A stretch of 25,711 nt of DNA from contig NW_003151781.1 in the NCBI RefSeq assembly GCF_000003605.2, positions 8,408-34,118 of the forward strand, in the 5' to 3' direction. Under the pieces are notes generated by a model. The model was not told where the DNA came from, searched no databases, and worked only from the letters and a program-made list of their open reading frames with translations. Below, one piece after another: positions 1 through 12,544 of the stretch (positions are counted from its first letter, which is position 1; each line of letters opens with the position of its first letter). This DNA comes from Saccoglossus kowalevskii. Its lineage: Eukaryota > Hemichordata > Enteropneusta > Harrimaniidae. The position numbers and the translations under genes are program-made.

Positions 1-331
1 ATGCAAATAGCAAATTTTTGTTTGTACACAATAATCGTTTTGCAGCTGTCTAGATGTGTTTGTACAGGTATACACATCACATGTACTCCTTATTAAACAT
101 GTTACTCTGTGTGTATGACCTTGCCACCACAATGGTCAGTCAATAATACATAGATTAACAAATAAGAAAAAAAAAACGCATTCAAATGCAGCTTTAAATT
201 ATAACATGAAAATCACACATACTTTTTTTTGCACATTATACATAATTATGTAAATTTAGCACAACAGACAAGGTATTTTATTGATATCGTTTATTGATGT
301 TTATTTTTTAACTTTTTTTTTGAATTTTTAG
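1..331 (+). other. COG6 intron (3' part)
   Basis: This AT-rich stretch ends in a T-rich tract and AG at 330-331, just before the first recognisable COG6 exon. I see no coding segment of COG6 in it, so the preceding exon lies outside the window. Confidence 0.7.
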
Positions 332-3300
332 ACTGGAAATAATGGAATCTATGGCCTTACACCAGGAGACTGCATATGAACGACTATACAGGTGGACGCA
401 AGGTAAATGACTTCTATATTTATCATCAGATGTCTTCTCTGCTGGCTGCCATCAGACAATCTGGTTTTTCAGAATTTTTTTTTATTTTTTTATATTCAGA
501 ATATTGAAGGAATATATTACAGGGGGAATGTCTATCTTATCTTATGTGCCTACGATTGTGATTGTGTTTCTAAAGTTGATATGACTCACAGAACGTACAG
601 AGATTGTCACCCTATAGAAATTTGTGATTTGGTAAAATGTTATTCAAATCTTTTATAAACTTACTTCTAAAGTAAGTGAAAATAAAAACAAAAGAAATCT
701 TCTTTTCCCAGCAGTCAACAGTTGACCCAACTTGATTATTTTATTAAGATTTAGAGAAGTGGTTCAATTAATAAAAGTAGAAGGAGAAACTCTAATTCAA
801 TTTATTAATTTCAGATTTCAGGTCAATTACCTACTTCTGATGAGCTCTTAGACCTAGACTAGTATCATGTTAGTTAACCCAATAAATTCCTTTTCAGGTG
901 AATGTCGTTTACTGAGTAGCGACTCTGTAGAGGTATCACCACTGCTGTGTCAAGCAGTGCAAGCACTGCAGGACAGACCTGTATTGTTTAGGTAAGTTAG
1001 TTTACCCTCAGGGCTATAACCTTGTAACTGACCAATAATATTTCTTGAGAATTTGTTTTCTTTTAAAGTTGTGGGAGGTATGACAATTGTTATATTTCTC
1101 ATTCCATATTAGGTATTCTTTAGATGAATTTGGTACAGCTAGAAGAACAGCTGTGGTTAGAGGATTTATTGATGCCCTTACTCGTGGAGGTGAGTCTAGA
1201 TATAGATTACACATTACAGTTTACACACCAAATTAAACTACAATATCATTACTGTGTTGCTTATCATCACTTCACGACCTTTATATTTTCCTATACATAC
1301 CAATTCGAAAAAAATCTGGTGTAGGCACAGGCTGTGATCACTTTTAATTTACACTCACTGATGTACATTGCCACAAACTACCTCTGATCAACTACCTGTA
1401 TAACTCATGCTGAGGGAGCATGCATTCTTCTGAAGGTATCCATCCACCAATAATGAGTATAAAGTATGTCTAACTACAGAGCGTGGTCTGTATTATAAAT
1501 TCTGATTGCGTGATGAACTTTAAAGACCTGAATATGATTTACGTACTATATATGTTTTGTTCAGATGATGTTAGAAGCAATGTATGTGACCGTAAATTAA
1601 AAAAGGTCAGCCCATCTACTTTAATCTGATTTTAATCAGATTAGATACCAGCGATTTGAGTACTTATTCAGACATTTTGCTGACAACAGCACTTTCAAAA
1701 ATGTTTGAGGTTTTATGTTTATCACTGTGTTAATTATCATATACTTATACATACATGTGTGTGTGTGCACTACAGGTCCTGGGGGAACTCCACGTCCCAT
1801 AGAGCTCCATTCCCATGATCCATTGCGATATGTTGGCGATATGCTGGCATGGTTACATCAGGCTTCGGCCTCAGAAAAAGAACATTTGCAAGGTTTAGTT
1901 AAACTAGCCACACAGCAAGGTCAGTATGTTCTCATTTTGCTGCTGTTCTTTTGTATCAGAAAAATATGAGAACTTGTCTTTATAGTGATACAAAAAGTTG
2001 GATCATAGAAATTAAATTAGGTAATTTGTCAGATGGAAACCCTGCATAATCTGGAACTGGATGTCGATTCAACATAACATAATAAATACAAAGTTTGTAA
2101 CTAATTGATTCCTGTCTATTTCAGCTGGGGCACTGCAGATATATGAAATTTTAGGTCACATCACGGAAGGTGTTTGCAGACCATTTAAGGTGATAGAATG
2201 TACATTTCATTATATCAGCTCAGTCATCGCATGCATACAACTCGTGCAACACATTGTAACTTGTAACATTTAAACGTGTTTTAAGTGTTGACTGTTTTGG
2301 TTTACATTTCTTGAATGTGGTTATTTTAATTTCAATTTAACTATTGTGTTATTGCAGGTGAGAGTGGAGCAGGTATTGGTTTCAGAACCAGGTCCTGTTA
2401 TTTTGTATAAATTAGCCAATCTCTTGAAGTTCTATCATCACACAATAGGGTAAGTCATCATGTTTCTGTTGCATAATTAATTACTTAATTTGCATAATTA
2501 TTTGTAAGTGATTCCATGATTCCTATAGAGTATGCAGTAATAGTTGTTAGGTGTTCATATCCATACATCTAGTGGGAATGTACATGTATTTCTAACTATC
2601 TTTCACTGATTGGAGAAATGTTATGATGACGACAACTGAAACCTTTTGGTATGGCCAACTGGTGGCCATTCCATTTGAAGAAAAATAATGCTATTCATGT
2701 ATTGAGTGTTTTTTTGACACTTTAGGTTTACAATAAACCAACGTTAAATATAATATCAACAAACCATCTTCCCTTGCCATCTTGTTGAAGCTTTCTGTTA
2801 AAAAATAACACAATCTGTTTTTCTTATTACCTACTTTTTAAATATGTGTTTGATAGTGGGATTACACATACATTGTAATAGTCATAGTTTGTTTTATTTA
2901 TTTCAGACAACTACTTGGGTCAGATGCTGTGTTGTTGACTACTTTAGCTGAAGTTCATGAATTAAGTCAAAGAATGTTCTATGCTGCTCTTAATGCTCAT
3001 GCACAAAGGCTTATGGAAAAGGTAAGTACCTTATAACTGTCATTATGTTTATACCGTACTCATGTGACTTAGCGACCATGCCAAACTAAGTGCCCCCCCC
3101 CACTTGTGGGGGATTTCTATTTTTAGGGTCTATTTTGACCAAGCACCCACCCCTTTCAACACACATTAACTTGAATATATACTAAAGTCAAATTATCCCT
3201 GAACCCCTGGCCAATATTCATTCAATTATAGATGTACATGTATAAGGAATTTTAAAGCATTTCATTCAGTTTTAAGTGTATTCACTTTAGTGTTTTGTCA

Positions 3301-6174
3301 CTTTTCAAAAGTCAACCATAGAGCATACTTTTCCAAGAGAATTTTTGCCATCACAAACGTTCCTGCATGAGGAAAAAGCAAATAAGATGCAGCATATTTT
3401 TAGTGGATCAGTGGCTTATTTAAAATGAATTGATAGATGGTAGTGTGTTGAAACAGTTTGATTTGATGTCAGGTTAATATGTGTCATCTCACGATTCCTT
3501 TTACAGGTAGAGTTACCTCCAGCGGATCTTGGCGCGACTCAGTCCTTGAATCAATCTTTGGCATTATTAAGGGAAGTTCTTGCATCGCATGATTCATCAG
3601 TAGTACCGCTTGATGCCCGACAGGAAGACTTTGCCAAGGTATTCATGAAGCATTGTAGTTGTATTGTTCTGAATAAGAACAATAATAATAGCAAAACTTT
3701 CAATTTAGTTTCAAGTTTAGTTATGCTGATGTTGGCGAAAGATGTGAAAAAGAATAAATATAAAATTTAGTAAATATAAATTTACTAAAGATGTCATTAT
3801 GTCATGAAATCTCTGCAAATGATTTAGTCTTGAGTTGATATGTGGTATTGAATATTCATGATATGCATAATTTATGCAAATGAAGGTTGATTGCTTGTTG
3901 TGTCAGTTGATAATAACAATATTTGACTCCTCTTCGTATAGGTGTTGTCTTGTGTATTAGATCCACTGTTACAAATGTGTGCAGTGTCTGCCAGTAAACT
4001 GAATCCAGCTGATATGGGTGTTTATATGGTGAATTGTATTTATGCAATGCAGTCCACCTTGGCCCTATATGAATTCACTGATCAAAGACTGGAAATGCTA
4101 GCTGGACAGGTAAGTGCAGCTCAACGTAGAGTAGTGTATATTCTGGAAAGAGATCATTAAATAATGTACATGAATCCACAGCTGCCTGAAACATATACTG
4201 ACTGGAAACATATCCAAACCAAACCTTTTTGTACTGGAAATACATTTTTCCAATCTTTCTCGTAAAACTGTGTGCATTTTGTCAGTTTTTTTAGTCTGTG
4301 GTTTAGTTGGGTGTCTCAGAATCTTCTGTCACTAGGCAAATCAGTTTTGAATATTTATGTCACAGTAATTTGCACTCTTGGATTTGGTGTACCATTTAAC
4401 ACAATGTTGGACTAGTGAAATAACTGAAAATAGATGCAGTACTGTACCCATACATTCAATACTAATATACAATAAAACCTAACTTTCTCCAGTCACCACT
4501 CTATAGAAAACAGTTGCATCATTTTCTTTGTTGTTCAATTTACTCTGTAGTACATTGTATGTTTGTATAACTAGTGTAAGCAAAGAGCAACATTTGCACT
4601 AAGTTGGTTGTTAGATGCTGACCATTATTCATTCTATCAATAGATTGAAGCTCACCTTGATACTATAGTTAGTGAACAGGCTTCCTATGTTTTATCACGA
4701 ACTGGGTTATCACACATCTACAGTATTATACAACAACATCAGTTGAAAGAGGTAACATTGATTTTTATAAGGAGATATGTTTTAATTTATTCACTCAGTG
4801 AAAAAATGACGAGAAACTGCCGAATCAAACGCGTGTTCTAAGTGGGATTCAAACTCGTACATGTGACAATGAAGTCTCATACTATCGGCTGGGTCATTTG
4901 ACATTACTAAAAAAGGTGTTTGTGTCTAATTGGTTACAAATTAACAGACATAATTTGAATTCTATTTGTAGGGTCCTTTAGCGTCAATACATGGTATGGA
5001 TGCCACTACAGTCAGATCTGCCATGGTAAGTTAATTACCACTGCATTATTTTACATTACATCACAAGTACATTATTTATATCCAATAAAGTTGGAAATTT
5101 GCGTAATTATTGGACTCTGTGTCCTTATTTGCATAGCTATTTGATGCCGATACTAGAAATTATTGTATTCTAAAACTCCATAGCTTATAGTAGTACATCT
5201 ATAATTAAACATTTTTTTCTTTAACTTTCATTTTTCATTTAACAGAGCAAATTTGACTCGTATCTATCATCACCAGATAGTTTAACAATGCCACAGTTGA
5301 ATTTCCTACAGAGCACTTCATTAAGGTATGTGTTTTATTTTCGGTTGCCAGGCTACCATAATATTGATATCATATGTCAAAAGGGTTGCTATATTTGTGG
5401 CCACCATAAACACATGTATTTTGTTTATGGGGATGGTTGATGTAGGCATCTAAATTGCCTTTCAATGCTAGTTGAAGTTGTACAAATAACATACATTACT
5501 ACAATGAGATATTACAAGAATGCAACACAGTCAGTATTGTGTAACTGTGTAATGGAAGTCAAAGTATTTCCTGATTGCATACTTTGTAATTTTCTCATGA
5601 GCCCCATAGAAATAGAAATATAATTACTGTATGTGTTAGCATCTGCAAGCCTCCAAATAAAGGAGGCGTCCATCTTGTATTCAAATGCCTCTGCATGTAT
5701 ATTGCATAAACATGTGGTTTTCATACACGTTACTGATGCCATAAATGCATAAGGAAACAAGTACATTTACCTATTGTCAGTAGTGCTTGTCTTAGTTTAT
5801 ATAAAAACCTGTATGAACGCATTATATTGTTCTCACTATGAGGTGTATATCACATTCTACTGGGTATATATTATTTACTTCACAGTGCAACATAATTTGC
5901 ATATGACTGGCATATGTTTGAAACCATGATGCCAATTCACATTTCAGAAGGTCATGCCATTTTAAGGCACAATATAAAAGTATAATATTAAAATTTGTGT
6001 TATTTCACTACTTTTTTTTCAAACAGGAGAACTGTACATAAAAGGTCCACAGAGCTTGTATCAGCTGCTTATGACTTCCTGTATCAAGCCATCACCAATC
6101 CTAGCAACGGTTACAAAGAACCAAGATCCATTGTTATTAGAACTCCACAACAAGTGAAAACGTTACTATCATAA
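332..6174 (+). CDS. COG6: COG6, conserved oligomeric Golgi complex subunit 6 (13 exons, 5' partial)
   Basis: COG6 is a lobe B subunit of the COG complex, which tethers retrograde vesicles at the Golgi and so maintains glycosylation enzymes; it is a peripheral membrane protein on the cytosolic face. Exons, read from conserved peptide and GT-AG borders: 332-402, 898-991, 1113-1189, 1776-1919, 2125-2189, 2358-2449, 2907-3021, 3507-3638, 3942-4109, 4644-4751, 4972-5025, 5246-5325 and 6027-6174, ending in TAA at 6172-6174. The joined frame is open for 448 residues. Diagnostic stretches are [71 protein letters not shown] and a C-terminal PQQVKTLLS. The human protein has about 657 residues, so roughly 200 N-terminal residues are missing upstream; bases 1-331 look like intron. 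No stop or frameshift is visible, so the gene looks functional. The identification is near certain from recalled similarity to vertebrate COG6. Confidence 0.97.
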
Positions 6175-7894
6175 TTTAACACTGTAGATATTCATTTGAA
6201 GCGCTAAATTATATATAAATTTAATGTTTAACAATGTTGCTAAGGATGTACTTCGACCTAGCATTTATTGTATTCATACAATATACCAATATTTATTGCC
6301 ATTTTGATAATTCCTGCAACAAGTATTGGGTACATGGACATTTTCCAGTAAATATTTGTGGACGATTGTAGCATATGGGATTCAAAGTTTTGATTTGTCT
6401 GTGGTTATATTAATCATTCATTGGTCAGCTTACACACTTCATGGATTGCACATACATTTTGTTGGGGGGTGATCAGCTGCATGAATGCTTTAGATGGCTT
6501 TGTTTGAATGGTCAGTGATCAGCAGTTTACATGCTTCATACTTTTTAGGCAAACATGTTTGTGTTAACTGCAGATAATTTGACAATTCCGCATGATAAGT
6601 TAAAATATTTGGCTACATCATCAGTATTTTGAGCTTTAGCATCACTGTCAAGCAGTCATGCACATTTTGCAACATTGTTCTTTACCATATTCTCTGCAAA
6701 TTTCGATCAAGATAGTTAATGAAAACTTTAAATGCAGTTTCCACTAACTGCAATATCAGCTGCCTGTATTAAACTTCTTGTGGACGAAATATGGTATACA
6801 TACATTTGACTGGTACATGCATGAGACAACTTTCAATGTATTTAATTTACAATTTAAGAAAGAAAAACTAAAAATATATGAGATGGGCATATGTAACAGA
6901 AGTTTATGTTAACGTATATGTGCTGTGCTACATAATAATGTTCTTATGTGAAACATTACGTTTCTCCTTCCCAAAAACTGTTGACTACTAATCTAGTTTC
7001 AGATAAATCATATTTTGTTTTATTATGTATGAAGTTCTTGCATCTGAGCTTTATCAGATCACAAACTGCATGTTGGAAACATTTTCTGCATATGTTTTCA
7101 GTAATCTGATTAAAATTTATTTTGTGGGCGAGTTGACTTTCATTTTGATGTACATATCTGGGAATATCTTACATGGAATTAAAAATGAATTATTAAACAA
7201 ACTGATGAAGAGTTATTGCATAATTGTGGGTATTCTACTTTAAAGACTGGGACTAATGGTCATGTTTACATGAATTGGGACAGACTTGTATTCTTAAAAC
7301 TACACAGGCAGTACGAGTTTGCATATGGACACATGTTTAGTAAGTTAAGTCACGATCAAATTCAAGATGACCAATCGACTGATGTTTTGACTTCTTTCTC
7401 TAGCGTTATATGTATAAGCATTGACAAATTTTGTTCAAATTGGCTTATTCTAACGCCCAGTTTTTGGCTTACATCTCAAACCTGTGTTGACCAATTTTCT
7501 TGACATTTTTGGCTCACAACTCGAAAATCACGGTGAGTTGGAGTAACTTAAGTGAAAATATTTTTTGTTTCCACCTATCCCTTACTGCGAAGCTCTAGTT
7601 TATTTGATGTTTACGTTATAGATTTACAACTCTTGACTTGATGCAAATTTTAATCCTTGATTACACATCGTGAATGACCCCTAATGAATAAGCTAAGTAT
7701 GCAGAGTGATTAGACACACCATAATAAACTGATTACACTTCTGATAAACAAAAATAATAAGGTTTTAGATATTTAGAATAAATTTAGAATATAAGACACT
7801 ATACGCTCATTTAGCTGATTCGTTTTTAGTTGTTGTGAACTTTGATCAGTTTTAAATGACATAAGCAAAATCAATCTGGGTGTTTGCTTTTTGA
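6175..7894. other. COG6 3' UTR and intergenic stretch
   Basis: After the COG6 stop there are about 1.7 kb of AT-rich DNA without a recognisable gene. Short open stretches here (for example 7025-7243 and 7216-7503) resemble no family I know and show no coding bias. ATTAAA-type hexamers occur near 7108 and 7180, and an AATAAA lies at 7723-7728. The real cleavage site cannot be chosen by eye. Confidence 0.5.
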
Positions 7895-8058
7895 TTAAAG
7901 CGGGGTAGTCATCACCTGCGCATGTGTCAGATGGCCATAGCGTGTCATTGATTACAAACAAGCGTCTACCCCTGAGCCTTTGCGTTTTAGCGTGTGTTGT
8001 TATCGTCGCTTTTGACTCAATTACCGCGCGTGCGCAGGTGACGACCCTCCCGCTTTAA
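7895..8058. mobile_element. MITE with TTAA flanks, copy 1
   Basis: This is a 164-bp non-coding element bounded by TTAA at 7895-7898 and 8055-8058. Inside these are terminal inverted repeats beginning AGCGGGgtaGTCaTCACCTGCGCA on the left; the reverse complement of the right end begins AGCGGGaggGTCgTCACC. TTAA target duplications are typical of piggyBac-type transposition, so it may be mobilised by such a transposase in trans. The interior matches 15401-15524 in the opposite orientation, and a short derivative lies at 9249-9303. The family assignment is inferred from the ends only. Confidence 0.75.
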
Positions 8059-8572
8059 GGGCTTGCTTTATATAAAGTGCGCTTGATTCCATGTCATGTG
8101 TTCATTATATTTTGTTACATCCGTATCATCCAAACCACAAGGTACTGATGTTAGAGTGGAGCTGAATATACATTTGTCAATTCAGTGCAATATGTGCGAC
8201 TCCCATATGTACATGAGAAATATCGAGGCGTAGACGAGGTGATATAAATTTTATTTATTTGTTAAAGTTGTATAAGACATAATTTAAACTATACGAGTAC
8301 ATATTCTTCCACACAATAATTGACATTAATTATCAGCATTTTGTTCAGTTGATTTAGTAAGTGTGTATTGGCAGCTTGTCACCAACAATTTCCAGAAACG
8401 CATTTGTTAGGATAACTTTAACACGCTGGTATTTTCTCTATTAAAATAAAAATTCATAAACCGAGGTAGCTAAATTGTTTAATCATTTGGATATCTTGGA
8501 CACAAAATTAAAATTGTAAAGTAAAGTTGATACAAGATTTATCATTAATTATGCGCAGTCAGCATTCTTTAT
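8059..8572. other. Downstream region of cGLR copy A
   Basis: This is AT-rich sequence 3' of the minus-strand cGLR gene. Apart from the poly(A) signal next to the stop codon I recognise nothing in it. Confidence 0.4.
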
Positions 8573-8573
8573 T
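8568..8573 (-). terminator. AATAAA poly(A) signal of cGLR copy A
   Basis: On the minus strand AATAAA overlaps the last base of the TAA stop codon (8575-8573). A signal this close to the stop implies a very short 3' UTR if it is used. The duplicate gene C has lost this hexamer at the same place, and none is visible down to about 20340. Confidence 0.5.
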
Positions 8574-10991
8574 TAGTTGCCGTCCTTCCATTCACCAATA
8601 AAACCACATGGATTCTCGTAAAACTCTTGAACTTTGTCCGCAATCAATAACAAGTTTTCGGGTTCTTTCAGTTTGCTGTTCTCTTTATTCCGAAAAAGAT
8701 TGATACTTGGAATGAAGTAATGCGGGCAATTCTGTCCACGGAGGCATTTCAACAGACTTCCAACCAATCCAACGAAACGTTGTCCAAGCATATCACGTGA
8801 CCAGTCATGGCTGTTTGGATATTTCTCACACTCCCACAAAAGCAAATTCTGAAACAGAAATGATATTCAAAGTATTAGTGTAGAATCAAATGGACTACAG
8901 GGAATTAAAAATATGTTCATCCACTGAAAGTACAAAATTAACTTATGTCAAAGTAGACCATCGACGAGATCACATGCAATCACACGCGAATATGCTAATA
9001 ATATTCAAGTTACCATTGCACTAGTATATACAGGCATGTTTAGTTAATTCACCTTTAAATGGTAGGATGACAGTGCTGGTGATTGCCAGTGGTCTTCACG
9101 AATTTTCTTCAGTAAACGTAAACACTGTTTACGACACCCTTCATCGCTGTCAATTCCGTCCAGCAAGGCTATTTCACATCGGCTGAATGACGTAAGCCTG
9201 TCGGAATACAGAAATATAGGCGTTTAACTAAAACAAGTGAGTATGCTGTTAAAACTACCCAACCTGCGCACGCGTGGGAATTGAGTAACGACACCCCGCT
9301 TCAAACTACCTAAAAGATGTAATTCTTATGTCTATTTCCCTACGTAGTTATATGTCATAAAAATGTAGAGCTAAACTCACCAATACAAATTGTCTTTGGC
9401 TACAGAGTCTGTGCCAATCTTCCGTACTTCTTCAACTTTGTGCTTTGGCGGCCAGACAGGCGAACGAGGCCAGCTATTGAGAACATTTGGCGGAAGACCA
9501 CGCCCATTGGCAGGAACTAATGGCACGAGATCTACAGATATCCTCTCTTCGCCGGATGACACCATCAATGTTATGGCTGGACCATGAGTTTTTTTCAACA
9601 CTCGGACTGACTCTGTTAATAGAAAATACACACCGACTTTACACATACTGTTAAGAAAAATTAATGTGTTATCTTGAAACGAGTGTAAAGCTAGAATTAA
9701 ATTAAAATAAAATTACGTTAATCAATGTGACATTATAGGATGGCAAATATCCCCGTTTATTACACGTACAAATCAAACCGAATATCGATATCGTAGTTCA
9801 GTGACCATGCAGTTTATACAATATATGTTACCAATATTTTGATTGTCAGCCGATGACGTTACATTTTCTAACCCCTTGCAAGAATCCAATCCCTGCCAGG
9901 GATTGTGTTCCATATATAGGAATGTGTTAAATGACGTCCATGACACATGGCTTGAATAGTGACGAATGGATGTCTCATCGAATAATAACAGAATTGCGAA
10001 AACTATATTTATTTATTTAAAGTATCGCACGTGTTACAGCACACTCAACATTATTAAGTTAGAGGTTGTGATAATTAAAATATGCAGACAGTAAGTCTAA
10101 TTTTGTTGTGACATTCCCGCTTCCCCGTGAAAAAACTATATAACAACACAGTGAAATCGTACGCACAGTAATTGAAACCACCTTCGATCTCGCCCCCTCC
10201 CCGTGAACTTAAATATTACGTTTGATGTGTGCATGCTTCATTTATCTGAGGACCCCCTAAGCGGCAGCAATCAGAATGCTTACACAGCGCATTTACTTTA
10301 GGCTGACATCAGTATAAAGATCACTCTGAGACGTTGTGATATTATAACCAACGCAAGTACAAATTTCTTCCATATAATTTTGTCTCGAATGAAATAATTA
10401 TTTGTTTTCACTCACACAATCTCCAGCTTATCCCTAGTTTTAAAACGATTGAAGCTATTATACAACATATATATTTTGTATCAGTACGTTACCTCGCAGT
10501 TTGCACTCTCTGACGGCGTTTTTAACAAGGACTTTGAATATAGTCTTCACCTTGAACGGCACGACGTAATCGCCCATTTTCATATTATTTTCCGGTTTCC
10601 AAATATCGGAAACTGTGTCTATTGTCACATTATGGTATCCATTGGGCGGATTTGGAAGTGGAACCTTCGTTTCAACCAACTGACCGTCTACGTCTATGGT
10701 GTAGTAGGCTGGCTTGTCAGCAGTTTTCCAAATCAAATTCGGCAAACCTTCCATAGGGACATTGAAGTCAAACTCGTTCGGTTCAGTGACTTTCAATCCC
10801 GAGGCGTAACTTCCCGAGTTCCACGTCTGATGACTGAATCGTGGATCTTTGTCGTGAACATATTTCAGAATAGGGTCGACCACACTGTGTACGGCATTCA
10901 CGGCAGCTTTCACCTTTTCCCGGCGCATTTTTATCTGCGTGTCTGTGTAATAATTTAGGTCACCGACCAAACCATTTTGCGTCGCCAACAT
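8573..10991 (-). CDS. cGAS-like receptor (cGLR), Mab-21 family nucleotidyltransferase, copy A (intact)
   Basis: The four minus-strand exons are 10991-10493, 9612-9381, 9197-9053 and 8848-8573, with intron phases 1, 2 and 0; together they encode 383 residues. Relatives use ATP/GTP to make cyclic dinucleotides after sensing foreign nucleic acid in the cytosol and signal through STING. The visible motifs are a helical N-terminus (about residues 15-45), G60-S61 followed by NEFDF with catalytic E73 and D75, a third acidic residue D194 in ISVDLVPLV, and the Mab-21 C-terminal signature CPHYFIPSINLF. The cGAS zinc-thumb insertion is missing: the corresponding segment is GCRKQCLRLLKK without the extra His/Cys cluster. 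There is no signal peptide or membrane segment. The ATG at 10991 is preceded by a TATA box and conserved in copy C. The alternative is a non-catalytic MAB21L-type protein, but the complete triad argues for a cGLR. The activating ligand and the product are unknown. Confidence 0.9.
9249..9303. mobile_element. Miniature derivative of the TTAA MITE, copy 3
   Basis: Within intron 2 of cGLR copy A, a segment of about 55 bp starts TTAAAAC, continues ACCTGCGCACGCG and gGGAATTGAGT, and ends cgacACCCCGCTT. It looks like the left end of the MITE at 15401 fused to the right end of the MITE at 7895, with the middle deleted. The ends are diverged, so the borders are approximate. Confidence 0.5.
9938..9972 (-). 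repeat. 35-bp segment shared with the loop of the hairpin at 12983-13048
   Basis: The reverse complement of 9938-9972 is identical over 35 bases to 12999-13033. It lies in intron 1 of cGLR copy A. The corresponding intron of copy C lacks it, although flanking bases such as gacgttacatt are conserved there. It is therefore a later insertion in A or a deletion in C. Confidence 0.8.
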
Positions 10992-11059
10992 GTCGATAAT
11001 CGTTTTGTACGTATTGAGGACGTTGCGTGAAGCCTGGTAGTTGGTTTAATATTGACCCC

Positions 11060-11109
11060 TTTATATAATGGGGACGATTATATTGTACAAATAAATACTG
11101 GAAATCCCC
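11060..11109 (-). promoter_or_regulatory. Proximal promoter of cGLR copy A: TATA box and kappaB-type site
   Basis: Read in gene direction, TATATAAA lies at 11067-11060, about 70 bp before the start codon. GGGGATTTCC lies at 11109-11100, about 33 bp further upstream. The second matches the NF-kappaB/Rel consensus GGGRNNYYCC. The same 10-mer occurs upstream of copies B and C. An inverted CCAAT (AGCCAATGAAA on the plus strand near 11137) is also shared with the copy C upstream region. Confidence 0.6.
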
Positions 11110-11547
11110 CATCTAGCATGATTAATGCGGCTCAACAGCCAATGAAATATCAATATTGACAATTACATCAGCACGACTGGAAAATACCTGACGCATACAT
11201 TCAGAGAATCAGTAAGCATGGGAGACGTCACCGTTATCTGCATTTGAATAATTACGGTTTACAACCCACAATAACAATTTGACCTATATAAGGGTTGGAA
11301 TGGGGTGTCAAAGGGGTATTTCCTCGCAACCTCGTGTGAACTAAATGGGCGTACGCGATGTCATTGATAACACCACTCTTAGATTTCAAAGATGACATTC
11401 GTCGTTCATTTGTTCGGGCTCAGTGAGCCAATGATTTTTGCTCTCAATACGATTCACTGCTGTGCAGTTTGTTAATTTATATTGCCGACCTCCCCACTAA
11501 TAAGATCACACATGTGTTTATACGCCAGTCACGTGTCCGTCACAGTA

Positions 11548-11602
11548 ATGCGCACACTCATCATATTTACGCGTATTTATCACACGGGTTTTCCCCATGA
11601 CG
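11548..11602 (+). repeat. Intergenic module, copy 1
   Basis: The pattern GCACACTCATCATATTT, then gTATTTATCAC, then CGGGTTTTCCCCAT recurs in diverged form at 23858-23913 and 24654-24700. All three copies lie between divergent cGLR genes. Confidence 0.5.
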
Positions 11603-11740
11603 TGATTTTATACAAGATGGAATTTGACACGCAAAGCTGTTCATATCCAGTGGCCAGGGATTGAACATTAGAAAATCGGGGAGGGGGAAATGACAGAATT
11701 GAAAAACAAATACCGGTATATGAACCGTACATATAGTTAT

Positions 11741-12006
11741 CAGTGGCGGCGGCACAATGGGGGCGGGGGGTGCGCAAAAAATGTTGGGGAGCGCCCCCTA
11801 AAATAAAGCTGAAACCCTTTGTGTCAGCAAAATTTGCCCATCGAAATGCAGGAAATAGCGTTTCAGAGGGTTCAGACTTCAACATTTTTAAGGGGGAGCA
11901 TGCCCCCGGACCCATAGGAAGGTCGCACCTTCGGCGCGAAGGAGGGTGAGCGGATCTCGCCCCCCTCCCAATGCAACATTTCGTGCCGCTGCCTCTGGGG
12001 CCCCTG
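11741..12006. mobile_element. hAT-like MITE relic
   Basis: The left end is CAGTGGCGGCGGCACaaTG. The reverse complement of the right end contains CAGAGGCAGCGGCACgaaATG. The interior is GC-rich and has the GGGGGAGCATGCCCCCGGAC stretch seen in many invertebrate hAT-type MITEs. The right border is either 11997 or 12006, and no clean 8-bp duplication is visible. The open frames inside it are not genes. Confidence 0.6.
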
Positions 12007-12544
12007 GTTATGTTTCGATCGGACGAACTAATGGACACTCGCCTGTTTGTATTATGACACTACTTCCTCGACACACAGTACAGTGCAGTAGTAATTCGAA
12101 TAGACGAGACGAAGGCTACATTGACCGTGGCGTGCAGGGATGATATTTTGTTTTTAAAAATCAGTGCTCAATTGAAGGGGAAATTGATTCCAAATACAGT
12201 CATTACTTAGCGACAACTTAGCAGTGATGTTAATCAGAAAGATTATGAAAGAGAAATTGCCAAACATGTGACAACAATGCATATTTTGTTTTTTACTTCA
12301 GTGTAATTCGGCGTGTTACTTTTTTTTTTTTAGATTTTCTTGGACATCAAAGCTAATTTGAAATTGATGTGCATTTACAAGAATATATTCTGAGAACACA
12401 TTACATTGGTACACCTAATTGGAAAAGTTTGCGTCAGTGAAAAGAAAGTTGTATTATATAGCTTTGTTTATACAAGGTAAAGAATTAGATAGGTATAGTT
12501 GATAACTGTGACATTAGAAGCACATCCAGCAATAAATTAATTGT
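12007..12544. other. Intergenic stretch between A and the relic copy E
   Basis: This is AT-rich sequence with a T10 tract near 12321-12332. No coding or repeat family is recognised. Confidence 0.4.

Larger units (their letters stand above)
10992..11740. other. Upstream region of cGLR copy A
   Basis: This region holds the copy A promoter and sequence clearly related to the region upstream of copy C, such as the CCAATGAAAT and tACCTGACGCA stretches. It has no gene. The segment 11548-11602 belongs to a repeated module described separately. Confidence 0.5.

Noticed and set aside
407-658. 83-codon frame after the first visible COG6 exon
   Set aside because: It lies in the intron after the donor GTAAAT and has no similarity to COG6.
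9390-9587. Open frame on the plus strand opposite cGLR A exon 2, and its twin at 21548-21829
   Set aside because: Both are antisense shadows of a conserved exon; the minus-strand frame carries the family motifs and splice sites.
10449-10958. 169-codon plus-strand open frame
   Set aside because: It lies antisense to cGLR A exon 1, which has the catalytic motifs; the plus frame resembles nothing.
11580-12143. Several open frames on both strands of about 65-150 codons
   Set aside because: They come from the GC-rich hAT-like MITE, where stops are rare by composition.
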